The notes under the pieces are model-generated. The model had not been told where the DNA came from. It worked only from the letters and a program-made list of their open reading frames with translations, and did no database searches. A stretch of 48,528 nucleotides of DNA, taken from Yinghuangia soli. GTDB lineage: Bacteria > Actinomycetota > Actinomycetes > Streptomycetales > Streptomycetaceae. The DNA is taken from the NCBI RefSeq assembly GCF_021502675.1, contig NZ_JAKFHA010000001.1:348317-396844 (forward strand). Reading direction: 5' to 3'. A program made the translations under genes and the position numbers. This document shows positions 1-8,068 of this stretch, piece by piece. Positions within the stretch are counted from its first letter, which is position 1, and each line of letters starts with the position of its first letter.

Positions 1-91
1 GGGGCGCGGGGCGGCCGCCCGGCCCCCCCCGGGGGGGGGCCCCGCCCCCCGCCCGTCCCGACCCGGCGCGAAGAGCACCGGCTGGACACGA
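1..91. other. G/C homopolymer-rich window edge, no gene
   Basis: The first 60 bases are almost pure runs of G and C, including C8, G9 and C6, followed by about 30 bases of ordinary sequence up to the P450 stop codon. The runs are self-complementary. They look like a contig-end or sequencing artefact rather than a biological element. No promoter, coding region or convincing terminator can be supported here. Confidence 0.6.
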
Positions 92-1438
92 TCAACGCAC
101 GCGCGGCTCCGCGACCATCGGCAGATGGTTGGGCCGCGGGACCACCGCCACGACGTCCCGTACCGGAGTCGGCGACTCCACCGGCCGGAGCTGCCACCGG
201 GACAGCACCGTGGCCAGCACGATCGACATCTGCATGCGGGCGTACCCCTCCCCGATGCACTTGCGCGGACCCGCCCCGAACGGGATGTAGTCGGCCCGCG
301 AGCGGCCTGCCTTGTTGTCGGGGAGCCAGCGGTCCGGGTCGAAGCGGGCCGGGTCGTCGTACACCCGGGCGTCCCGGTGCATCGCGTACGGGCTGAAGGC
401 GATCTCCGTCCCGACCGGCAACTCGACATCGCCGATCACCACGTCCTGCCGCGCCCGGCGCATGAGCAGCAGGAACGAGTGCAGCCGGGAGACCTCGTCC
501 ACGACCCGGTTCAGGTACTCCAGTTTGCCGATCTCCGGTATCCCGATGGGCCCGTCGCCGACGACCGCGTCGATCTCCTCGACGACCCGCGCCTCGACCT
601 CGGGGTGCCGCGCGAGCTCGTGGAAGGTCCAGGCCAGCGTCGAGGCGGTCGTCTCGGTGCCGCCGATGATGAACGTGACGATCTCGTCGCCGAGTTCCTC
701 ATCGGTCAGGCCGTCGCCCGTCTCGGCGTCGCGCAGCAGCACGAACGTCGAGAGCAGGTCGACCTGTTCCTCCGGGTCCCGGGTGCGCGCCAGCGCAATG
801 AGCTGCTGGACGGCCGCCCGTACCTTGACCACTGCCTTGTCGAAGCGGCGGTTCGCTGGGAACGGCATGCGGGTGAACGCCTCGGGAAGCGCCGTCTGCG
901 TCAGCGCCTCCTTGATGAGGACCGGTACGTAGCGCCGTACTTCCTCCGCCGCGCCCGGGTCCAGCTCGGTCGCGAACAGAGTCTCGGTGGCCGTGTTGAG
1001 CGTGTACTGGTAGATCTCCTGATCGAGCGCGAGCACACTCCCCGGCTGCCACGGCTCGATCATCTCGACGGCGAACTTGCCCATGATGTCGGCGTATCCG
1101 GCGATCCGCTCGTGATGGAACACCGGCTGCATGAGCCGACGGTTCCTGCGGTGCACTTCGCCGCTCGACGTGGTCAGCCCGTTGCCGATGAACGCCCGGG
1201 CCCGGTCGAACAATCGCCCCTTGTCGAAGTCCCGCGATTTGGCCACGAGGACTTCGTTGATCAATTCCGGTGTGGTGACGAAGTAGACCGGTGAGGTGCC
1301 GAGGTCGACACGTACGAATCCACCCGTGTCACCCAGCCCCTCCAGGAAACCGAACGGGCGCCTGGCCAGCGGAAGTACATGTCCCAACAGGGGTATTCGA
1401 CCAGGTGCACGCGGCACCGAGCGAAGCGTGACGGTCAT
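92..1438 (-). CDS. Cytochrome P450
   Basis: A 448-aa haem-thiolate monooxygenase of usual bacterial P450 length. The I-helix oxygen-activation motif GGTETT lies at about residues 259-264, the K-helix ExxR at E315-R318, a PERF-like FDPDRW near 366-371, and the haem loop FGAGPRKCIG has its cysteine ligand at C394. There is no fused reductase or ferredoxin and none is encoded nearby, so electrons must come from redox partners elsewhere. It begins 45 bases after the terpene cyclase stop on the same strand. The natural inference is that it oxidises the hydrocarbon made by that cyclase, as P450s beside terpene synthases commonly do in actinomycetes. The N-terminus starts with a proline-rich stretch and has no clear membrane anchor. 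The family is certain; the substrate is inferred only from context. Confidence 0.93.
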   Translation of the reverse strand: MTVTLRSVPRAPGRIPLLGHVLPLARRPFGFLEGLGDTGGFVRVDLGTSPVYFVTTPELINEVLVAKSRDFDKGRLFDRARAFIGNGLTTSSGEVHRRNRRLMQPVFHHERIAGYADIMGKFAVEMIEPWQPGSVLALDQEIYQYTLNTATETLFATELDPGAAEEVRRYVPVLIKEALTQTALPEAFTRMPFPANRRFDKAVVKVRAAVQQLIALARTRDPEEQVDLLSTFVLLRDAETGDGLTDEELGDEIVTFIIGGTETTASTLAWTFHELARHPEVEARVVEEIDAVVGDGPIGIPEIGKLEYLNRVVDEVSRLHSFLLLMRRARQDVVIGDVELPVGTEIAFSPYAMHRDARVYDDPARFDPDRWLPDNKAGRSRADYIPFGAGPRKCIGEGYARMQMSIVLATVLSRWQLRPVESPTPVRDVVAVVPRPNHLPMVAEPRVR

Positions 1439-1483
1439 CCCAGGATTCCTTTGCGCGAGAACGGACGGGCAGCCGGCACAACG

Positions 1484-2536
1484 TCAGACACGGACGTCGT
1501 CCCACCACCACGAAATCGAGGGAATAGGCAAGGGTTCGGCGCTCCCATCCGTCGGCACGTCGGTGAACACCTCGGGCAGGTCCGCCGGGTCGTCCGGACA
1601 CGTGTAGCGTCGCGACGAGATCCCCCAGTCCTGTGCGGCACGGATGAGCGTGCCGAGTCCGTCGACGTACCGCCGCAGTTCCGGGGACGCGCGCTCCAGC
1701 ACGGTCTCGCGCACCGCCAAAAACCGGATCAGCACGCGGTCCCGCTGCGCGATCGCCAGCGACAGCGCCTCCTCAGCGGTGATTCCGTACTCGTGCCGCA
1801 GGACCTTCACCGCGTTGAGCACATAGGCGTCTGCGCGGTTCTCCTTGTGGAACGAGAAGATGTCGTTGTCCCATGAGACGACGAAGCACGCCATCTCGGC
1901 CAACGCACGCGCCGCGGGCGCATCCCGCTCGTTCGGGTCGAGTTCGTAGCCGTACGCGAACTCGAGAATCGGCGCCACCGTCGCCGCGGCCCCGTCCCCG
2001 ATGCGGATCACCGTGTAGTCGTCGAGCCCCGGCACCGTGCCGCGGCTGCGATGCACGGCCTCCCACACCAACGCCATGAAGTACTCGCGGAGGTGCTCCA
2101 CCCACCGAGTCGCCTGCGCCGGCGTGGCGAACAGCGCCATACGCGCCCGCAGATCCCGCATGGACCGAGCCAGCGGATCGTCGGGCAGCAGCGCCGCACT
2201 CGGACTTTGCGCCACGCGCAGCAACCGCGACAGCACCGGCATCAGATCGTGCGGGTCGGCGCCTTCGACACCTTCCTCGCAGCACCCGTCATCGACTCCG
2301 AACAGCCACATGACAAAGTCCGACAGGACTTGTACGACGTCCGGCTGCGCATCCGGGAGGATCCGGGCAGCGAGCTGGCCTATGTCCTGGCGGACGAGTT
2401 GCGCGCGCAACGCGGCCGAGCCTATGCCGAACTTCTCCGCCCACTCTCCTGTCTGTCGATCGATCTCGGCGAATCGCGGGTGGATGGCTGGTTGGAAAGG
2501 CGAGTAAATGGGCGGGACAGCGAGTCTCTCGTCCAT
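1484..2536 (-). CDS. Class I sesquiterpene cyclase, selinadiene-synthase-like
   Basis: I place the start at the ATG at 2536 (350 aa), which has AAGGTGG 9 bases upstream; a longer frame to 2632 exists but lacks this site. The metal-binding acidic motif is DDGCCEE at residues 82-88. The NSE triad is N224, S228 and E232 in WDNDIFSFHKE. The pyrophosphate sensor is R178, exactly 46 residues before the NSE motif, with D181 and G182 in the effector/linker places. The C-terminal RY pair is R310-Y311. From memory these positions match selina-4(15),7(11)-diene synthase of Streptomyces pristinaespiralis, and the C-terminal region (GISS-RYT-PDDPA, FTDVPTD, SWWWD) looks the same. It should ionise farnesyl diphosphate and cyclise it to a sesquiterpene. 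The product is not proven, and C85 lies inside the acidic motif. It is followed 45 bases later by the P450. Confidence 0.92.
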   Translation of the reverse strand: MDERLAVPPIYSPFQPAIHPRFAEIDRQTGEWAEKFGIGSAALRAQLVRQDIGQLAARILPDAQPDVVQVLSDFVMWLFGVDDGCCEEGVEGADPHDLMPVLSRLLRVAQSPSAALLPDDPLARSMRDLRARMALFATPAQATRWVEHLREYFMALVWEAVHRSRGTVPGLDDYTVIRIGDGAAATVAPILEFAYGYELDPNERDAPAARALAEMACFVVSWDNDIFSFHKENRADAYVLNAVKVLRHEYGITAEEALSLAIAQRDRVLIRFLAVRETVLERASPELRRYVDGLGTLIRAAQDWGISSRRYTCPDDPADLPEVFTDVPTDGSAEPLPIPSISWWWDDVRV

Positions 2537-3084
2537 TGCTTGTGACCACCTTGGCTTACCGGGATGGAACGACACCGCCGTGACAGTAGTGGCCACCGCA
2601 CCTCTGCCGTGATCATCTTTTGCGGTGAGCACCGCCCCTTTTCAGTCAAAATCGATCACACAGCGCAGCCAACCCCCTTGATCCCTCACACACAGTAACC
2701 TCTCAATCGCCCCCCGCAGCCCCAAAGCCCAGAGTCCACCGACGTCGGGCATTCCCGGCCCCGGCGGGAGGGCGCTGATCGTCGCCCAGCGCAAGGAGCC
2801 GAATCCGGACGCGGCCCAGCGTTCCGTGCCCATCCGCATCGGCATCCGACCCCGCTGCCACCGATAAGCGACGGGTGCGCCTTCGTCTCCCCTCGCCGTC
2901 GCCCACCGATGGCCCTGGGCCGCGCGCTGCCGCCGGTGCCCGTGCCCGTGCCCCTTCGAGAGCATCCAGATACCGCGGGAGAGGTGGCGTGTTTGCGCAT
3001 GGGCCTCGTGGCGGAGCTGCGGCACACGTCACAGTGCGTCGACCCGTCGGCCTTGGCGTCGGGCGACCACGTTGCGGAGGATGC
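2537..3084. other. Divergent intergenic region, terpene operon / protease
   Basis: About 550 bases separate the divergently transcribed cyclase and protease. No coding region is supported. On the minus strand there is a TTGACT hexamer (plus-strand 2644-2649) about 108 bases upstream of the cyclase ATG, but no good -10 at the right distance, so I do not call a promoter. Several frames stay open through 2690-3080; they are arginine-rich G+C shadows with no family signature. Confidence 0.5.
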
Positions 3085-4509
3085 ATGAAGGTACCCCTGC
3101 CCGTTCGCGCGCTCGCGACCGGCGCGGTGGCTCTGTCGTTGATCGCTGCGTCGGCCGCTTCCGCGGTGGCCGCGGAGCCGGCCCAGGCGCTTGTCGAGGT
3201 GATCGACTTCGACCCGAACGCGGGTGCCACGCCGCCTGACTACCGGCTTGCCTATGCACTGCAGCAGGCCGAGGAGCGGGCGTTCGCCAAGCCTGACGTC
3301 TACGGCAAGCCGTACGTGAAGTGGAACACGCTGTACGTGCCGGTCATCCGTACGGACGCGCAGGCGGAGGCCTCCGCCCCCGTCGCCCTGCCGCCGGACC
3401 TGAGCCCGGCGGACGACGGCACCGATGACACCAGTGTCACGCCTCCCCCGGACAGCAAGGACGCCGACGGCACCGCGCTTTCACCTGCCGCGACGGCAGC
3501 GGCGAAGCAGGCGGCGCCCCAGCAGGCCACCGCGGTCGAGAACCCGTACATCATCACGCCGAAGGCTCCGCTGGTGAAGTACAGCCTGACCCGGCTCGCC
3601 GCGATCCAGGATGAGGTGCTCGGTCTGACCGCAACCGAACTACCCGACACCAACCGGCTTTTCACCGCGCAGATCATCGCGGACCGCGACCAGGTCCTCC
3701 TCGAGTCCAACGCCCCGACGGAGCCCATGCGCGCCGCTCTGGCCGCGCGCTACGGCGCGGACGCCGTCGTGATCCGGACCGTCACCGACGCAGCCCCGGC
3801 CGAGCCGAAGAGCCGCGACCGCGACTCGCCGAACGGCGGCTTCTGGGCCGGCGCGTGGATACGCACCAACGTCAAAGGCAAGTGCACCGACGCCTTCTCG
3901 TGGCGCTCCAACGGCGCGGCCTACATGCTCACTGCCGGACACTGCACCAGCTTGGGCGGCTGGGCCGGCACTCAGGTCACCGGCATGGGCAATGTCGTGA
4001 ACGACACATGGGCCAACGGCGTCGGCAGCGTCCGGGTGAACGGCGTGTACCGGGGCGACCTTTCGCTCATCAAGCTCGACGCGGGCCTGACCTCCGCGGC
4101 GACCATGTACGTCGGCGGCGTGACCTCCACGTCCGCCCGCCCGGTCGGCGCCATGTGGTCGCGGCGCTCCGCTGTCGGCGACAAGTACTGCACCGGCGGA
4201 GCCAGCACCGGCGAACACTGCGGCTGGACGGTGACCGCCGTGGGCATCACCGTCAAGTACGACTCCGGCACCATCGTCCGCAACACCGTCAAGGGTATGA
4301 AGCTCGGCCAGTGCCTCATAGGCGGCGACTCCGGCGGCCCCGTCTACACCGTCAACTCGGTCGGCAAGGTCGTCGCCAAGGGCGTCACCAGCGGCGGCGG
4401 AGGCGGCGGCAGCGACGACTGGGGCGGTGCCTGGGACCGCTGCGAGGGCTACTTCACCGACATCTGGGACGCCTACTACGGCTTGCCCGGCTACCTCGCC
4501 ACCCGCTGA
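3085..4509 (+). CDS. Secreted trypsin-fold (S1) serine protease
   Basis: A 474-aa exported peptidase starting at the ATG at 3085, just after GGAGG at 3076-3080. The frame is open upstream, but a classical signal peptide begins at this Met (KVPLPVR, hydrophobic core, ASAVA-AE cleavage). A roughly 220-residue N-terminal region follows, probably a propeptide, with an alanine/proline-rich stretch. The S1 catalytic domain fills the C-terminal half: TAGHC with H286, GDLSLIKLD with probable D325, and GDSGGP with S416. Paired cysteines flank the histidine and the serine. A glycine-rich loop (residues about 434-444) precedes the last strand. It stands alone, with no inhibitor or secretion partner next to it. 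Specificity cannot be read from the sequence. Expected place of action is outside the cell. Confidence 0.9.
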   Translation: MKVPLPVRALATGAVALSLIAASAASAVAAEPAQALVEVIDFDPNAGATPPDYRLAYALQQAEERAFAKPDVYGKPYVKWNTLYVPVIRTDAQAEASAPVALPPDLSPADDGTDDTSVTPPPDSKDADGTALSPAATAAAKQAAPQQATAVENPYIITPKAPLVKYSLTRLAAIQDEVLGLTATELPDTNRLFTAQIIADRDQVLLESNAPTEPMRAALAARYGADAVVIRTVTDAAPAEPKSRDRDSPNGGFWAGAWIRTNVKGKCTDAFSWRSNGAAYMLTAGHCTSLGGWAGTQVTGMGNVVNDTWANGVGSVRVNGVYRGDLSLIKLDAGLTSAATMYVGGVTSTSARPVGAMWSRRSAVGDKYCTGGASTGEHCGWTVTAVGITVKYDSGTIVRNTVKGMKLGQCLIGGDSGGPVYTVNSVGKVVAKGVTSGGGGGGSDDWGGAWDRCEGYFTDIWDAYYGLPGYLATR

Positions 4510-4785
<276 letters not shown>

Positions 4786-6213
4786 GTGGAGCGTCGGGAG
4801 TGGGTCGCCTGCGAGGACACCCTGCTGTTCGTCAACGCGGCCGTGACGTCGACCGGCCAGCGCGAGTTCCGGGACAGCGAGCAGGCCCAGCACATGTCGC
4901 TCGCGTTCCTGCACGAGTACATGCTCGGCAACTACCGTGAGCTGTATGCCGCGAGCCTTGCGCTCGACGTCAACGACCACAATGCCGCGCTGATCGTGCG
5001 CCACCTGCTCGTGTCCAGCCGCGATCTGGCACCCGCGGTACGCCGCCGCGAAGGGGCGTTGATCGCCCGCCGCCTCCAGGTGATGGCGCCGCAACGCGTG
5101 TACCGGCTGTTCCGCGAGTTGGCGCGGCTCGGCGTCAACAACCGCCGGACCCGGGCCATCATGCGCGAGTGGATCGCGCAGCGCCCGGACCCCGCGTTCG
5201 ACGCGGTCAAATACCGAGGCGCTGTGAAGGCGACCGTGCGGCACGCCCACCTGTCAGCCCAGGGCGAGACGGGACCGTTTTTGTTCGCCCCGCTGCGCAG
5301 GATGAAGGGATTCGACACGCCTCTGTTCGAGTCGTGGCGGCAGGCCCACTACGCGGCGAGCGCGCTGTACGACCTGCCGTACACCGTCGCCGAAGGCTTC
5401 GCGGCCCGGCACAGGGTGCCGCGGCCGGAGTTCCTGCGCCGCATCACCCCCAACCTCACCCGGGTGGAACGCCTGCGCCTGCAAGGCTCCGCGGAGCGGC
5501 TGAAGGTCGACGAGGTGCGCACCGACCTCGGCACGATGCCGCTGACCAGGCTGGCGTCGTACGTACTCGCGCTGCCTCGGGAGGTGCGCGCCCGCCGGCA
5601 CGACGAGCTGCACGCCGCGATGACGGCCGCGGCACGCCGCGTGGCCGGCGACGCCGTGGGCAGGTGGGGGCACGTGGTCGCGGTGCTCGACGACAGCTTC
5701 TCGTCGTTCGGGTCGACCGCCAAGCCGCAGCGCCCGCTGGCCGTTGCGCTCGCGTGCCACTACCTCCTGAAGGCACTTGCCGGTTCGTACGCGTCGTTCT
5801 GGACCTCCGGGGCGCCGGATCCGCTCATGGTCCGGCCCTCGGGCCCGACCGGGCTGGGCGACCGGCTGATCGACGCGCTGGAGCTGCGTCCCGAGCGGCT
5901 TGTCGTGGTCTCCGACGGCTGGGACAACGCACCGCCCGGGCTCGCCGCGGAAGTGCTGCGCGTGTGGCGGGCCCGGCTGGACCCGGCGGGCTCGACGTCG
6001 ATGGTCCATCTCAACCCGGTATACGACGCCGACGACTTCGGCGTGAAGCGGCTCGGTCCCGGCATCCCGACGGTCGGCGTCCGGGATGCGGAGGACGTGC
6101 CGACACTCGTCGAGTTGGCCCGGTTCGCCGAGGGCCGGTCCGGCTTCGACGAACTGAACCGCTACCTGGCCGCGCGGCAGGAGCAGTTCCTCGCGGAAGG
6201 AAAGGCATCGTGA
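4786..6213 (+). CDS. TROVE/Ro60-like RNA-binding vWA protein
   Basis: A 475-aa protein starting at GTG 4786 with GGGGAAGG 7 bases upstream. Residues about 10-290 are a helical-repeat solenoid; the opening (DTLLFVNAAVTSTG, HEYMLGNYREL, NDHNAALIVRHLL) resembles bacterial relatives of Ro60. Residues about 295-475 form a von Willebrand A domain with a complete MIDAS: D302-x-S304-x-S306, a threonine near T355, and D377-G378. Ro60 proteins are ring-shaped RNA chaperones that bind Y RNAs and misfolded RNAs and guide exonucleases; that role is known for the family and inferred here. The stop codon overlaps the next start (GTGA), so the two proteins are probably made in a fixed ratio. It is somewhat shorter than animal Ro60 (538 aa). 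No Y RNA gene was recognised beside it. Confidence 0.8.
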   Translation: MERREWVACEDTLLFVNAAVTSTGQREFRDSEQAQHMSLAFLHEYMLGNYRELYAASLALDVNDHNAALIVRHLLVSSRDLAPAVRRREGALIARRLQVMAPQRVYRLFRELARLGVNNRRTRAIMREWIAQRPDPAFDAVKYRGAVKATVRHAHLSAQGETGPFLFAPLRRMKGFDTPLFESWRQAHYAASALYDLPYTVAEGFAARHRVPRPEFLRRITPNLTRVERLRLQGSAERLKVDEVRTDLGTMPLTRLASYVLALPREVRARRHDELHAAMTAAARRVAGDAVGRWGHVVAVLDDSFSSFGSTAKPQRPLAVALACHYLLKALAGSYASFWTSGAPDPLMVRPSGPTGLGDRLIDALELRPERLVVVSDGWDNAPPGLAAEVLRVWRARLDPAGSTSMVHLNPVYDADDFGVKRLGPGIPTVGVRDAEDVPTLVELARFAEGRSGFDELNRYLAARQEQFLAEGKAS

Positions 6214-7403
6214 CCACCGGTGGTTTCGCGTTGACCGGGCTGTCCGTGCGCCCGTCCCAAGTCTGGGGCGCGGTCCGCCTGGTGCCGCTGGTGCGCGATC
6301 AGCCGATCGCCGGCCTGCGCCTGGACCGCCGGGTGTACGAGGCCGGAGACCCCTCGATCGTCGACGTGGGCGACGGCACGGTCTACCGCTCCTACATCCC
6401 GCACGCGTTCGTGGCCACGTGGAGCCAAGGCACGGAACCGTCGGCGGCGTTCGGCACCCAACTCCAGGAACGGCCGGCGACACCGCGCGGCGCGAAGGCG
6501 CAGACCGGGGCGCGGGCGATCCGCCGCATGGCGCGCCGGACCGCTCCGGGACGGCTGCGGTTCCTTCCCCTGCATCTGGCGATGGAGGGCTATCTCGCCC
6601 TGCACTTCGGCGGCCCCACGACAGTATGGGAAGAGTGGACGGACACCGCCGTCCGGCACGGCCTGTCGCCGCGTGTGGAAGAGGCCTACTGCGGTGCCCA
6701 GGTACGAGGACTCGCCGATGCGCTGCGCGCCTTCGAGATCCACCCGGGCCAGTGCGGTGTGGCGCTGTACGTCGCGGACGCGCTCGCAGGCGTCTTCGTG
6801 GTCCCCCATCCCGCCGACTACCGGGCGCTGCACACCACGCTGCTGGAGGACATGTACGGCGAGGTGCTGTTCCACTACACGACCTATGTCGCCGGTGTGC
6901 CCGACTACTCCGCCGCGATCGACGCCGACTGTGTCGCCTCGTTCGCGGACCTGCGGCGCGAGGCGGCCCGGCAGTCGCTCGACTGGGCGCACTTCCACGA
7001 CAGCGCCATGGCGGACGGCCTGCTCCACGAGGGCACGTACACCTACGAACACATCTACCGGATGGGTGAGTTCACCCTCTCGCGCATGCTCCCGTCGTTC
7101 CGCCTGAACGAGGAGAACCACATCGGCGAGCTGATCTCCGGCCCCGGCGGAGAGCTCGCGTACTGCAAGACCTTCCGGCTCTCGCCGACCCAGGCCAAGC
7201 GCGGATACCTGCTGTCGCGCCTGCACGAACACAGCTGGGACCTGCTCGCCACAGCCCAGGCCCTCGGCACCGAACCGTCCCAACTGACCCACCGAATCGA
7301 GGCCGCCGGCTTCACCGGTCTGCTGCGCCAGGACGTAGTGGACCGCCTCGCCCGCACGGGCCGCCGCGATGACGCCCCGCCGGGCGACGGCCGATCACGC
7401 TGA
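6210..7403 (+). CDS. ARPP-like protein with C-terminal HTH-like segment
   Basis: A 397-aa protein whose GTG start at 6210 overlaps the TROVE stop by four bases, with GGAAGGAAAG just upstream. The N-terminal LTGLSVRPSQVWGAVRLVPLV and the central QCGVALYVADALAGVFVV, followed by a helical segment, resemble the ARPP-1/ARPP-2 families described in RNA-repair and nucleotide-signalling neighbourhoods. I recognise the pattern, not a specific member. The last 80 residues (SPTQAKRGYLLSRLHEHSWD, ATAQALGT, LTHRIEAAGF) look like a Fis-type helix-turn-helix. No catalytic residues can be named. Translational coupling to a Ro60-like protein suggests a shared RNA-quality-control or repair role. No RtcB, 2H ligase or kinase-phosphatase is encoded nearby. 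Function is inferred from context only. Confidence 0.7.
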   Translation: MTTGGFALTGLSVRPSQVWGAVRLVPLVRDQPIAGLRLDRRVYEAGDPSIVDVGDGTVYRSYIPHAFVATWSQGTEPSAAFGTQLQERPATPRGAKAQTGARAIRRMARRTAPGRLRFLPLHLAMEGYLALHFGGPTTVWEEWTDTAVRHGLSPRVEEAYCGAQVRGLADALRAFEIHPGQCGVALYVADALAGVFVVPHPADYRALHTTLLEDMYGEVLFHYTTYVAGVPDYSAAIDADCVASFADLRREAARQSLDWAHFHDSAMADGLLHEGTYTYEHIYRMGEFTLSRMLPSFRLNEENHIGELISGPGGELAYCKTFRLSPTQAKRGYLLSRLHEHSWDLLATAQALGTEPSQLTHRIEAAGFTGLLRQDVVDRLARTGRRDDAPPGDGRSR

Positions 7404-7543
7404 CGGGCGCCCCCAATAGGCGCCACCCGGCGACTGGCGTCCCGACCGTGCGAATCCTCCAAAGTCGGCATCACCACAGGGCTGCAACAGCTACCGTCAC
7501 TGCGATACGGAGTCATCGCATCACTCAGCGTGGGGAGAGTCGA

Positions 7544-7996
7544 ATGGTGGCGGTGTTCGACGCGCTCGGGTACATGTTCATGCAGCAACACCGGGACGAG
7601 GTAAGCCCGTTCCGCATGCACGCCCTCCTCTACCTGGCGCACGGCGACTGCCTCGCCGCGCAGGAACGCCCGCTGGTGGACTCCGGGTTCGAGGCGTGGC
7701 TCGTCGCGCCGATCAACCGCGAGCTGTACGAGTCCCAGCGCGGCGGCGGCCGGTGGGAGCACGACGCCGAGCCGGACCACCTCGACACAGCCCAGAAGGG
7801 CGCGCTCGTCCAGGTACTCGACCGGTACGCGCGCACCCCGGACGGCGACCTGCGCCGCATCGTCCGCGATCCCGTATGGGCCAACACCCGCGACCGCGCC
7901 GGCGCCGGCCCGGACGACGGCTGCACGGCACACATGCCCGACACCGAGATCGCGGTGTACTTCCGCGCCGCAGGCCAGGCCGTGACGGCCTTCTGA
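7544..7996 (+). CDS. Panacea/SocA-type (DUF4065) protein
   Basis: A 150-aa soluble protein starting at the ATG at 7544 with GGGGAGAG 4 bases upstream. The pattern LGYMFMQQHRDEVSPFRMHALLYLAHG, then RPLVDSGFEAWLVAPINRELY, matches the Panacea/SocA domain, whose members include proteolytic-adaptor antitoxins (SocA of Caulobacter) and GepA-like proteins. In toxin-antitoxin pairs this domain neutralises a neighbouring small toxin. Here there is no small ORF of convincing quality on either side, so it is an orphan or works with the TROVE/ARPP pair that ends 140 bases upstream on the same strand. The domain call is good; the role is open. Confidence 0.75.
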   Translation: MVAVFDALGYMFMQQHRDEVSPFRMHALLYLAHGDCLAAQERPLVDSGFEAWLVAPINRELYESQRGGGRWEHDAEPDHLDTAQKGALVQVLDRYARTPDGDLRRIVRDPVWANTRDRAGAGPDDGCTAHMPDTEIAVYFRAAGQAVTAF

Positions 7997-8068
7997 CGCC
8001 GCCCGCAGCACCGCGCACACCGCCAAAAGGCCGCCGGGGCTCTCGACGGCCGCCAAGCTCTCGATCGT

